Shown here: positions 17,364 to 26,330 of the stretch, piece after piece
How the letters are laid out: the number at the start of each line of letters is the position of its first letter
Numbering within the stretch: position 1 is the stretch's first letter
Source: Alphaproteobacteria bacterium
GTDB taxonomy: Bacteria > Pseudomonadota > Alphaproteobacteria > Micavibrionales > Micavibrionaceae
NCBI GenBank assembly: GCA_016699735.1
Contig: CP065008.1
Coordinates: 124,001-188,000 of the forward strand
Direction: 5' to 3'
DNA length: 64,000 nucleotides
The notes under the pieces: generated by a model
The model's input: the letters and a program-made list of their open reading frames with translations, nothing else
The model's database searches: none
Told to the model about the DNA's origin: nothing
Made by a program: the position numbers and the translations under genes

Positions 17364-20243
17364 CTACCTGCCAGCAGGGCTACCCAGCTTCGCAAAACCG
17401 CCAAGAGCGCCTCCAAGCTTTCCGGTAACCTGTTGTGCACCGAAAGCAGCTTTGCCGACCAGACCAGCCGCAGCATCTTCCCGCAGATCACCAAACGTGG
17501 CGACGGTCTGCCCCATCCAGCGAAGAATATTATTGGGTATAGTATCAATCAGTTTAAAAGAAGACATACCCATCATATAAACCAGAATGGCATAAATGAC
17601 CGTAAGGAAAAACTCATCAATCGGACCGCGCATCCAGTCGATAAAATTATTAGGCGGCGCAGCCGCAACTTCAGCAGCAACGTTAAAACCACCAAGGTTG
17701 GCGACAGCCAATTCAAAGGTAATGTTAAGGGCATCGACCAGAGCCGCATAGATGGATATAGCTGCAAGAAGGCCAAAAACGCACAAGATAGGCCTAAGGA
17801 AAATTTCAAATATAAGGAAATACCCGTTAAGGGCGGCATTGCCTGATAATCCCTGTGCGTCAATACGAATATGCGCCAAGGCCCAGAGTGGTGCCCCAAC
17901 CATGGCTTCAAAGATACCTTTGATCCAACCCCCTACAGCGAAAAAGAAATAAATAAAGGGAAGGAATGGCACAATATAAGCCAGCACAAACCCCGCAGTC
18001 ATACCAAGCATCGCAACAGTAAACATAAACTGAGCAGCGACAGAAGCGAGCTTTCCAAACTTCGCGCCAGCCACAGTTCCAGTCAAATTGGCGCCGATAC
18101 CGGCAACAGAAGTAAGAAGACCATAGCCGATAGTGCGAACGGAACTCTCGACCAGAGAGCGGCCCACACTAGACAGCTGAGCCAGAGGATGTGTCGTTGG
18201 ATTCCTCCTAAGATCGTACAATCCGTTAGTACCGAGAATGCTGACGATCACATCAATAAACGGATTACCGGTGGCCTTGGTTCTTGTCGTTCCCAAAGCA
18301 GCGGCCCACGTCTGGAACCCCTCATTGATGACAGCCGCAATCTCCTGTCCGTCTTCTGCAGCCAACAAAGTCTGCCCATCGTCCACCCCCGCAAGATTGG
18401 GCTTCATGATTTCAAGGGACGATGTGGAATTGTTGTACTGGCCCTTCCTGTCTATGAGTTGCTCAATAAGCTCAGGATAAAGAGACATGGCTGGAAGTGC
18501 GCGAACGGAGATCGTGATGGGGTGGTTCATCTCGGCGATACGGTTGTACCAGATACCGGCAGCCGCCCAGCCCTTTCTGTACAACGGACCAACACCAGTC
18601 CAAGACCCCACCCAGCGTCCAGAGGCAATCTGTGCAGTAACGGCGTTTTGCGCTTCAACCAGCATCCAATCGTGAATATTCTGAGTGACCTCGGCGACAT
18701 ACTGGATATCAGGCAAGGGACCAGGAGGTGGGCCGGTTCTGTTAAAGCGAGTCCAAGCCAAGGCATCCGCTCGATCACCTGCACCGGTCACAGCGCCGTT
18801 CTGGAAGGCATCAAGATTGGCCGCACCGCTATGAAGCCACATATTCTTGACAACATTAAAGAAGTACTCTTGAACAATCGCCGGACCCGGCTCTGGCGGA
18901 ATGGCATCCGAGCGCCTGCGGGGGTCGGCCAGGGTCAGCTGGATTTCTCCGCAAAATGGTTTGACATGACCGGCTTCGCTGGCGTATTCGACGACATCCC
19001 TCTCACCGAAACGAAACGTCAACGTCGTGGCTAGATCCTGGGCGTTATCTTGTGCAGTGTCATAAGTGTAGGCAGCATCAACTTCATACGCATTGTTGCC
19101 CGGAGTACCCTGGGCAAGGATATGATACATACGGATGTCAGGAGCGCCTGAAGTCGACCTCGAAGTCGGAACTACAGAGCCTGTGGGAGCCCCACGGGCA
19201 TACTCATATGCAAAACGGCAGGTACGCGCAACAAAGAGCATATGGCCGATGCTGCCCAGTTCCGGCAAGGCGGGAAGAGCGACAAGATCCCTTGCGCCAC
19301 CCAGATAATTAACAGTCAGCGTATCGTTAAAATACTTCCATCCGTTGGTAGCAAAAGCAGACCCGTATTTTGCGGCAAAAAGAACCATATACTGGGAAGA
19401 GTTTATGCCAACATTAAGAGGGATCAGAAGGCCGAAGGCCATCACGATGCGGATCGGCGCCCACATCTTGTTAAAGCGGCGTCCGAAAGGAGTCCCGCTC
19501 TGGGCAGTTTCAGCCAGAATGGTTGCAATGAAGTACCCGGCAATAAAGACGGCGATAACCAGCAACCCCATACTGTAGACCGCAAAGAGACGATGCAGAC
19601 CCATATGAATAGGAAAGGGGAAGATTCCCAGAGGATTGGTGGTTAAAGGATCCATACTGGCCTCAACCCCGGCTGCGGGGGTGGCAGCAAGATTTGTGTC
19701 AGGGATGGGAGTCCCAAAATTATCTTCGCAGATATCCGGAGTACCTATACAAGACTCAAAAAATCCCTCAACTCCTCCGCCAGCTCCCGGCTGAGGTACA
19801 CCAAAAACCATATCAAGCATAATGAAGGCCAGATCCTGACGACGATCCGCGATAGGATTCACAACGAAGAACCCATTCCAGTTTACAGGAAAGGCAAGGA
19901 CCGAAGGAAACACGATGGCAACAATAAGAAGAACAACTTGGAGAAACAAAAGACCCAACCCCAAGGCAACAAGAACGAAAAGCATAATCTTGTCGATATT
20001 TTTCATATCAAAAACAAGATTATTTGCAGCCTCAGCAACAACATGGCGAATACCAAAACGCCCGATATTCGCAGGGTTTACATAGGGGTGATTGGCAGGC
20101 AAGAGCCAAACGGTCTGATAAACAAGCGCAATAAAGAAAGGAATGTAATGGAAACCGCCCATAACGAGCAAGTTAATCCGCGAAACAAGTTCGGGCATTA
20201 ACATATATCGAAATGAGCCTTTGGGTAGAGCACTGAAAAACAT
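17364..20243 (-). CDS. DotA/TraY-like polytopic membrane protein 2
   Basis: A 959-aa paralog of its two neighbours, aligning along most of its length. It has the N-terminal block LLPANHPYV..NIGRFGIRHVVAEA, the helix-flanking motif TPFGRRFNK, the periplasmic PFCGEIQLTL and GWAAAGIWYNRIAEMN, and the C-terminal signature (FLPFIYFFFAVGGWIKGIFEAM, PLWALAH, FEIFLRPIL, SSFKLIDTIPNNILRWMG). A central ILGTNGLYDLRR...HPLAQLSSVG segment is shared with both paralogs. The C-terminal tail is rich in Ala and Gly. The start is placed at the ATG at 20243; a TTG at 20258 sits directly behind AAAAGG and is the alternative. It is 28 bp downstream of paralog 3, so the three genes form one operon. A role as a type IVB secretion or transfer component is inferred. 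Confidence 0.8.
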   Translation of the reverse strand: MFFSALPKGSFRYMLMPELVSRINLLVMGGFHYIPFFIALVYQTVWLLPANHPYVNPANIGRFGIRHVVAEAANNLVFDMKNIDKIMLFVLVALGLGLLFLQVVLLIVAIVFPSVLAFPVNWNGFFVVNPIADRRQDLAFIMLDMVFGVPQPGAGGGVEGFFESCIGTPDICEDNFGTPIPDTNLAATPAAGVEASMDPLTTNPLGIFPFPIHMGLHRLFAVYSMGLLVIAVFIAGYFIATILAETAQSGTPFGRRFNKMWAPIRIVMAFGLLIPLNVGINSSQYMVLFAAKYGSAFATNGWKYFNDTLTVNYLGGARDLVALPALPELGSIGHMLFVARTCRFAYEYARGAPTGSVVPTSRSTSGAPDIRMYHILAQGTPGNNAYEVDAAYTYDTAQDNAQDLATTLTFRFGERDVVEYASEAGHVKPFCGEIQLTLADPRRRSDAIPPEPGPAIVQEYFFNVVKNMWLHSGAANLDAFQNGAVTGAGDRADALAWTRFNRTGPPPGPLPDIQYVAEVTQNIHDWMLVEAQNAVTAQIASGRWVGSWTGVGPLYRKGWAAAGIWYNRIAEMNHPITISVRALPAMSLYPELIEQLIDRKGQYNNSTSSLEIMKPNLAGVDDGQTLLAAEDGQEIAAVINEGFQTWAAALGTTRTKATGNPFIDVIVSILGTNGLYDLRRNPTTHPLAQLSSVGRSLVESSVRTIGYGLLTSVAGIGANLTGTVAGAKFGKLASVAAQFMFTVAMLGMTAGFVLAYIVPFLPFIYFFFAVGGWIKGIFEAMVGAPLWALAHIRIDAQGLSGNAALNGYFLIFEIFLRPILCVFGLLAAISIYAALVDALNITFELAVANLGGFNVAAEVAAAPPNNFIDWMRGPIDEFFLTVIYAILVYMMGMSSFKLIDTIPNNILRWMGQTVATFGDLREDAAAGLVGKAAFGAQQVTGKLGGALGGFAKLGSPAGR

Positions 20244-20270
20244 ATCTAGACCATCCAACCTTTTAAAAAC

Positions 20271-23252
20271 TTAGCTCGAAGCCGCACCCTTCTCAGACTT
20301 AACCATTTGTGCAAGAGAAGAACCAAGGCCTGAAGAAGCCCCCCTGACGGCACCGATCGCCTGGGAACCAACAGTCATCCCTCCAGTCGCGACATAACGG
20401 TTAAGACTTTCGACGTGATCTTGGTCGATATCTCCGAAAGAAGAAACCCCGGATCCTGCCCAACGCAAAATGTTATCAGGGATCTTGTCGATCAGCTTGA
20501 AGCTCGAAACCGCCAGCATATAACAGACGATCGTATAGATGATCGTGTAGAAAAACTGATCCAGCGGCGTCCCCTTGAACATCACATCATTTCCGATCAA
20601 AGTGGCAAAAATGTCGGAGTCAGAAAAACCGGCGACATTCGCCGTAACCATATCCCAGATCAAATTCAGCACCCGGACTTGAGTTGAGAAAATAGAAATG
20701 GCCGCAACAAGCCCAACAACAGACAGTATAGGCCTGATAAAAATCTCTAGAATAAGAAAATAGCCATTAGACGCAGCGTCACCAGGAAGACCATCCCCAT
20801 CAATTCTAAGATGCGCCAGAGCCCAAAGAGGCACGGCCACCATAGCCTCAAAGATGGCCTTCACCCAGGAACCCACGGCAAAAAAGAAGTAAACAAAGGG
20901 CAAAAACGGCAGAACGTAATAAAGAACAAACCCGGCAGTGATACCGACAAAAGCCGTAATTTCCAAAAGCGAACTGACAACCTCAAACGCACCGCCCAAA
21001 GCCTTTATTTCCCTATCCTCGGTGACACTTAAAAAACCCCCCATGAAGGCTGTGGCCGTCGAGGCAAGAAGATGGCCAACGGCATTATCAATAAGACCTT
21101 TACCTACCGCAACGAGTTGGGCCAAGGGATGAATATGGGCATTCGCCCCTCTGATGTTGACAAGACCGGAAGTACCTAAAATCATATTTATGGCCTTAAC
21201 CATAATATTCGACACGTCCTGAGTTTCCTCATGGTCAATGGTCTGCTTGTCCTCCTGCCAGTATGACCATAAATTCTGAAGCGGGACGCCAATCTGATCA
21301 AGTTCAGCATCTCCCCTGTCTATTTTTAGCTTGGCCGGATCAGTCCCGGACGCCGCCTTGATGGTAGGATCAAACATATCCTTGGGACCAAAGGCACCGG
21401 AGTCAAGCTTCTGCTTCTCACTTCGGATTTGTTCCATAACCAAAGGAAAAGCAGACAGCTGAGGAATAGCGCGAACACTATTGATAAAAGTTCCATTGAC
21501 CTCGGCGATGCGATTATACCATATGCCAGCCCCGGCCCATCCTCTGTCAAAAATCTGCGCCGTCATCTGCCGACTGACAGTATTCATAGTATAAAGACCC
21601 CAAGCCTGAATTGCGGCGTTATTGGCCAAAGTCTGGTATCCCCCCGGAGCAGGAGGCAGCACACCCATTTTTACGGACTTAAACTGGCTGAAAGGAGGGT
21701 TTTCTTCACAAGGAGTTCCGCAAGCCTGAAAACCGGGCGTACCGCAACCCGATAAGCCCGCGTAGGCACCAGCATTAGAGCAAAAGTTCACAGCTTCCGC
21801 GTGACGAGCGCTCACCGTAACCATGGTTCGGGCAAACTGAAGCATCTGCGGATCGTTAAACCACATATTCAAAACAAGAGTATAATAAAATTCCAGCATA
21901 TAATCTGGACCGCCGTTGGCTGCACCGTTCCCTACATCACTCAGATCTACAATCGGAATACGGATATCACCACAAAGTGGCGCCACATAACCCTCGTCAT
22001 CCTTATAGACCGGCGCACCAGAGGGATAGGTAATATACTCCCCGAAACGGATAACAATATCACCGCCGTAATAAAAGCCGATCGCATCAGTATAGGTCGG
22101 CGTTGTTGCATTTGTGACCGGCTCCCGTATAGCAGGATTAGGGGGCGTCGCCGCAGGCAGATTTGCCGCAGCTGTAGTCCAAGGGCTCAATCTCTTGACA
22201 AGCCAAGGCTTGATCATAAAGTTCGTAGCAGGAGCAGTATAATCGTCCGTAATATTGTAAGGTGTCGCGGGCTCTCCTGGGGGTCTTCCTGTAAGAAGCA
22301 TATAGGCAAAGGCGCAGGAATGGACGATCGTCATAGCCTGAAAGACTGGAGTGACATCAACTTCCTGAGGCATCGCAACAAGAGAATACCTCTCGCCGGT
22401 CGGGTTCCCCGTAAGAGGCCCGCCACCTCCGAAATGCATATGGGCAGCAATCGCCGTATTAAAGTCAATCCAGCCCTGCGTAGCCATATTAGATCCATAT
22501 TTGGCCGCATACAGGACAATATACTGAGCGGAGTTCATCCCGAAATTCTGAGGTATAAGCAGCCCGACAGCAACGATAAGGCGGATAGGAACCCACACGT
22601 GCTGAAAACGCTGACCAAACGGTATGCCGGTAACAGCCGTTTCAAGAACAAGCACAAAAACAAAATACAGGAAAACCAGAGTTCCGATCAGAAGCAGAGC
22701 CGTGGAATAAAACCTGAAAAGCTCATGAAGGGCCGCATGAAAAGGAAAAGGAGCAACAGGAGGATTATTAGCCGGACAGTTACCTGGAAAATAAGAGGAG
22801 CAAAACATATTATTGATGCCGAAGACATCGTTCAAAATATTAAAAGCCAGATCATTCAGGGGCGTAGGATTATCAAACCAGGAAAAAGCATGAGCTGGAT
22901 TAATAAACGGACCGATAGCAATTCCATATAGCAAGAAAAGAAGCTGTAAAATCACGATAATAATCGCAGCAAGCAACGCAAAGAAAACAAAAACCTGATC
23001 AACATTTTTCTTGGAGAATTTTAGCTGACCCGCCGCTTCCGCAACAACGTGATACATCCCAAAACGACCAATATTAGACGGCTGTAGGTACGGGTGCTGG
23101 GAGGGAAGCAAACGCACCATACCGTAAATCTGCGCCATCAGGAAAGCGACATAACCAAATCCCGAAAAGAACACGGACCTGATTCGCGGCACGATCCGCG
23201 GAAAAAAAGCGTAGGAAACAACATCTTTGGTTTTGAAGCTTAGGCTCTGCAC
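20271..23252 (-). CDS. DotA/TraY-like polytopic membrane protein 3 (first gene of the operon)
   Basis: A 993-aa paralog and the first transcribed of the trio. It carries LLPSQHPYL..NIGRFGMYHVVAEA near residue 60, IPFGQRFQHVWVPIRLIVAVG after helix 4, the periplasmic PLCGDIRIPI and GWAGAGIWYNRIAEVN, and the C-terminal signature FLPFVYFFFAVGSWVKAIFEAM, PLWALAH, LEIFIRPIL and SSFKLIDKIPDNILRWAG. The periplasmic part has several Cys residues of its own (about residues 490-525, CG..GFQACGTPCEE). Translation starts at a GTG with GGTGAG six bases upstream. The 200-bp gap to ettA likely holds the operon promoter; I could not settle a -35/-10 pair. Neighbouring secretion genes (dotB, dotL, icm) are absent from the window. 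Confidence 0.8.
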   Translation of the reverse strand: MQSLSFKTKDVVSYAFFPRIVPRIRSVFFSGFGYVAFLMAQIYGMVRLLPSQHPYLQPSNIGRFGMYHVVAEAAGQLKFSKKNVDQVFVFFALLAAIIIVILQLLFLLYGIAIGPFINPAHAFSWFDNPTPLNDLAFNILNDVFGINNMFCSSYFPGNCPANNPPVAPFPFHAALHELFRFYSTALLLIGTLVFLYFVFVLVLETAVTGIPFGQRFQHVWVPIRLIVAVGLLIPQNFGMNSAQYIVLYAAKYGSNMATQGWIDFNTAIAAHMHFGGGGPLTGNPTGERYSLVAMPQEVDVTPVFQAMTIVHSCAFAYMLLTGRPPGEPATPYNITDDYTAPATNFMIKPWLVKRLSPWTTAAANLPAATPPNPAIREPVTNATTPTYTDAIGFYYGGDIVIRFGEYITYPSGAPVYKDDEGYVAPLCGDIRIPIVDLSDVGNGAANGGPDYMLEFYYTLVLNMWFNDPQMLQFARTMVTVSARHAEAVNFCSNAGAYAGLSGCGTPGFQACGTPCEENPPFSQFKSVKMGVLPPAPGGYQTLANNAAIQAWGLYTMNTVSRQMTAQIFDRGWAGAGIWYNRIAEVNGTFINSVRAIPQLSAFPLVMEQIRSEKQKLDSGAFGPKDMFDPTIKAASGTDPAKLKIDRGDAELDQIGVPLQNLWSYWQEDKQTIDHEETQDVSNIMVKAINMILGTSGLVNIRGANAHIHPLAQLVAVGKGLIDNAVGHLLASTATAFMGGFLSVTEDREIKALGGAFEVVSSLLEITAFVGITAGFVLYYVLPFLPFVYFFFAVGSWVKAIFEAMVAVPLWALAHLRIDGDGLPGDAASNGYFLILEIFIRPILSVVGLVAAISIFSTQVRVLNLIWDMVTANVAGFSDSDIFATLIGNDVMFKGTPLDQFFYTIIYTIVCYMLAVSSFKLIDKIPDNILRWAGSGVSSFGDIDQDHVESLNRYVATGGMTVGSQAIGAVRGASSGLGSSLAQMVKSEKGAASS

Positions 23253-23451
23253 GATCGTCTCACCACTCTATACAATATATAAGACAAGCCAAGTTACACC
23301 GAATACCGTTACCGCTTCCTTACCACGCCCACAGACTTACCCGCATTTTATGCGATTTTTAAGTTATCATAACATTAACGAGGGCCGCAATGCGAGTTTT
23401 TATGTCATTTTCTTGTCATTTTTTTAGTAAAAACGCATATGCCATAACACT

Positions 23452-25131
23452 TTAGCTGGCTCGGCGCAGCGGTTTATAACGGATTCTGTGGGGTGTATCG
23501 GCATCCTGCCCTCGCCGCCTTTTGTAGTCCGCTTCATAGTCCGCATAGTTCCCCTCGAACCAGACAACCTGCGAATCACCCTCGAACGCCAGAATATGGG
23601 TCGCCAGACGGTCCAGAAACCAGCGATCGTGGGAAATAATGACCGCGCAACCCGCAAACGCCTCCAGAGCCTCCTCCAGCGTCGCCAGGGTTTCCGTATC
23701 CAGATCGTTGGTCGGCTCGTCGAGAAGGATCACATTCGCCTCTTTTTTCAACATTTTAGCCAGATGCACCCGGTTCCGCTCCCCCCCGGACAGGTCGCCG
23801 ACCTTCTTCTGCTGGTCCGGCCCCCGGAAGTTAAAGCCCGAAACATAAGCCCGGCTGGCCATCTCGACCTTCCCGAGCTTGATATTGTCGTTCCCGTCCG
23901 AAATCTCCTCCCAGACGTTCTTGTTGGCATCCAGACTGTCCCGGCTCTGATCCACATACCCCAGAACCACGGTGTCCCCGACCTTGAATGACCCTTCGTC
24001 GGGCTTCTCCGATCCGGTAATCATGCGGAAAAGGGTTGTCTTCCCCGCCCCGTTCGGACCGATCACCCCCACGATGCCCCCCGGCGGCAGGCTGAAGCTG
24101 AGATCCTCGATCAGCATCCGGTCGCCATATCCCTTGCGGATATGCTTGGCCTCGATGACGAGGCTGCCCAGCCGCGGCGGAGGCGGAAAGGCAATCTGGG
24201 CCTTTCTTTGATGGGTATCCTGCGATTCGGCCAGCATCTGCTCATAGGCGCTGATCCGCGCCTTGGATTTGGAGCGCCGCGCAGACGGTGACTGGCCGAT
24301 CCACTCCAACTCGCGGCTCAAAGTCCGCTGACGTGCGTCTTCCTCGCGCTGCTCCTGCTCCATACGCTTGCGCTTGGCCTGAAGATAGGTGGAATAATTC
24401 CCCTCATAGGGTATCGCCTGCCCCCGGTCGATTTCCAAAATCCATCCGGTGACATTATCGAGGAAATAGCGGTCGTGGGTCACCATGACCAACGTGCCCT
24501 TATATTCGGACAGGAACCGCTGCATCCATGCGACGCTCTCCGCGTCAAGATGGTTCGTCGGCTCATCGAGGAGGAGCAGGTCAGGTTTTTCCAACAAAAG
24601 ACGACATAACGCTACGCGTCGTTTCTCGCCGCCGGAGAGCTTAGAAATATCCGCATCCCCCGGAGGGCAACGCAAAGCATCCATAGCGATTTCGATCGTC
24701 CGGTCCAGTTCCCACCCGTCCACCGTATCGATTTTCTCCTGTAACTCGCCCATTTCCGCCATTAAGGCGTCCATATCGGCATCGGGATCGGCCATCAGCC
24801 CGCCGATCTCGTTAAAACGGTCCACCATCGCCTTGATGTCGGAAAGCGCAATCATAACATTCTCATGCACACTTTTGCTCGGGTCGAGCTGCGGCTCCTG
24901 CTCCAGATACCCGACGCGCGCCCCTTTGGCGGCCCACGCCTCCCCGGTAAAATCCTTATCCCGCCCGGCCATCAGCTTGAGAAGCGTGGATTTTCCGGCC
25001 CCGTTCGGCCCCAGCACGCCGATCTTCGCACCGGGAAGAAAACTGAGCGTCACGTTTTCAAGAATTTTCTTGCCGTTCGGAAAGACTTTTTTCAGCCCGT
25101 TCATCACGTAAACATACTGGTAGGACGCCAT
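23452..25131 (-). CDS. ettA: Energy-dependent translational throttle protein EttA (ABC-F)
   Basis: A cytosolic ABC-F ATPase that binds the ribosomal E site and gates the first elongation step according to ATP level. The 559-aa product has two ATPase cassettes: Walker A GPNGAGKST near residue 40 and GPNGAGKTT near 350; signature motifs LSGGEKRRVAL and LSGGERNRVHL; Walker B LLLLDEPTNHLD and VILLDEPTNDLD. Between them is the long linker with the arm region (EWIGQSPSARRSKSKAR) typical of EttA. The start is the ATG at 25131, since MASYQYVYVMNGL is the family N-terminus; a TTG at 25149 lies in frame. It sits 48 bp behind the DUF3137 pair. Confidence 0.95.
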   Translation of the reverse strand: MASYQYVYVMNGLKKVFPNGKKILENVTLSFLPGAKIGVLGPNGAGKSTLLKLMAGRDKDFTGEAWAAKGARVGYLEQEPQLDPSKSVHENVMIALSDIKAMVDRFNEIGGLMADPDADMDALMAEMGELQEKIDTVDGWELDRTIEIAMDALRCPPGDADISKLSGGEKRRVALCRLLLEKPDLLLLDEPTNHLDAESVAWMQRFLSEYKGTLVMVTHDRYFLDNVTGWILEIDRGQAIPYEGNYSTYLQAKRKRMEQEQREEDARQRTLSRELEWIGQSPSARRSKSKARISAYEQMLAESQDTHQRKAQIAFPPPPRLGSLVIEAKHIRKGYGDRMLIEDLSFSLPPGGIVGVIGPNGAGKTTLFRMITGSEKPDEGSFKVGDTVVLGYVDQSRDSLDANKNVWEEISDGNDNIKLGKVEMASRAYVSGFNFRGPDQQKKVGDLSGGERNRVHLAKMLKKEANVILLDEPTNDLDTETLATLEEALEAFAGCAVIISHDRWFLDRLATHILAFEGDSQVVWFEGNYADYEADYKRRRGQDADTPHRIRYKPLRRAS

Positions 25132-25178
25132 GGTTTTTCTTGTCTCCAAAGGTTCAGATGGTGGTCACATGACCCGAG

Positions 25179-26330
25179 TCACACAGGCGCATTTTCGAAT
25201 CGCGCCCCTCTTTGTGGATCATAAAGCTTGAGCCTGTCAATCAGGGACAAAACATTTTCAAATTCCTTTTTGACGCGCAGGATCGAATGGTGGCATCCCG
25301 CCGGCGTAAAAAGTCCATCCGGCTCGAACGGATTATACGAAGTCGAAATCAGGATCATGACTTTGTTTTTATAAAAGGCGACCGCCATCCCCTGCCCTGA
25401 AAACTCGTTATAGATAGCGATAAGACGCTCCATCATGGCCGGATCGAGAAGATACCGCGCCTCCACCTGATCCGTGCCGTAGGCGTCGAACACCCGCTCA
25501 AACTCCGGCGCCGGAACCTTGACCCGCTTTAAACCCGCAAGTTGTTGATGGGAGGAATCCAGAAATGAGGTCTTATTATGAACAACGGCTGTATGTCCAG
25601 TAAAGGATGTCTTTCCCAAATCAAGCCCAATCAACAAGCCTCGAAAAACTGTGACGGCACCGCCCTTTTGCTGGGAATAGGAACGCAACGTAATATCAGC
25701 TAAAAAAAGCCTGACGCCCTTGCAAGTGCCCTCGAAAACATCATCGGCATGATAAACCCGGTGCCCCGGAACGATTTTGGACTCAAGCAGCGAGGCTTTG
25801 CGCGGATTATCTTCAGGCTTTCGGAAAAAATAGTAATAAAGGCTGCCGAGAAACCCCCCGCCCCCGTAGCGCTCGTCTTGTGAATATTTAAAATCTTCAA
25901 AAAACAAGAAAGCAACCTTTGGAAGAAACGCCTTTTTGTATTCTTTAACATATTGTCGTTTGGGGGACGTCAACCAAGGCATCAGAAAAACGATCATAAA
26001 AGCAGAAAACGCGAGTGTCGTAAAAAGAGCCTCCTCAATAAGCTTATAAAGCTCGGGTCTACCATAAAGAAAGTAAACAAAAACTGCAGGAGGGAGAAAA
26101 ATCAGAACAAAAAATATCGTAGGAGCAACCCGTTTGCGAAAACGATAGGAGCTATAATATTGCTGCCTGAGCAACTCCAATTCACGAAAAAGCCTCCTGT
26201 TATCTTCTAAAAAAGCCTCTTCCGTTTCGTCAGAAAAAAACCATCCTCCACGTTCAGATACTTCCTTTCCGAAAACTTCAGTAAGAAACATAAAAAGAAT
26301 GGAGAGAAGCGCTTCCAGAATGACGTTCAT
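25179..26330 (-). CDS. DUF3137 membrane protein, second of a tandem pair
   Basis: A 383-aa protein with an N-terminal hydrophobic stretch, a charged segment (residues ~30-65), two transmembrane helices at about 68-120 (VAPTIFFVLIFLPPAVFVYF and LAFSAFMIVFLMPWL), and a C-terminal cytosolic domain. The domain has the DUF3137 marks: RGLLIGLDLGKTSFTGHT, then the strongly conserved PEFERVFDAYGTDQVEARYLL, and AFYKNKVMILIS. The function of DUF3137 is not known. It starts immediately after the stop of its paralog (TAA directly followed by ATG), so translation is coupled. Its DNA is visibly more AT-rich than that paralog. It is followed by ettA on the same strand. Confidence 0.8.
   Translation of the reverse strand: MNVILEALLSILFMFLTEVFGKEVSERGGWFFSDETEEAFLEDNRRLFRELELLRQQYYSSYRFRKRVAPTIFFVLIFLPPAVFVYFLYGRPELYKLIEEALFTTLAFSAFMIVFLMPWLTSPKRQYVKEYKKAFLPKVAFLFFEDFKYSQDERYGGGGFLGSLYYYFFRKPEDNPRKASLLESKIVPGHRVYHADDVFEGTCKGVRLFLADITLRSYSQQKGGAVTVFRGLLIGLDLGKTSFTGHTAVVHNKTSFLDSSHQQLAGLKRVKVPAPEFERVFDAYGTDQVEARYLLDPAMMERLIAIYNEFSGQGMAVAFYKNKVMILISTSYNPFEPDGLFTPAGCHHSILRVKKEFENVLSLIDRLKLYDPQRGARFENAPV

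Noticed and set aside
23262..23300. TTGGCT / TATAGA on the minus strand as promoter of the DotA-like operon
   Set aside because: The spacing is only 14 bases, and several other AT-rich hexamers nearby are equally good, so no promoter is called.
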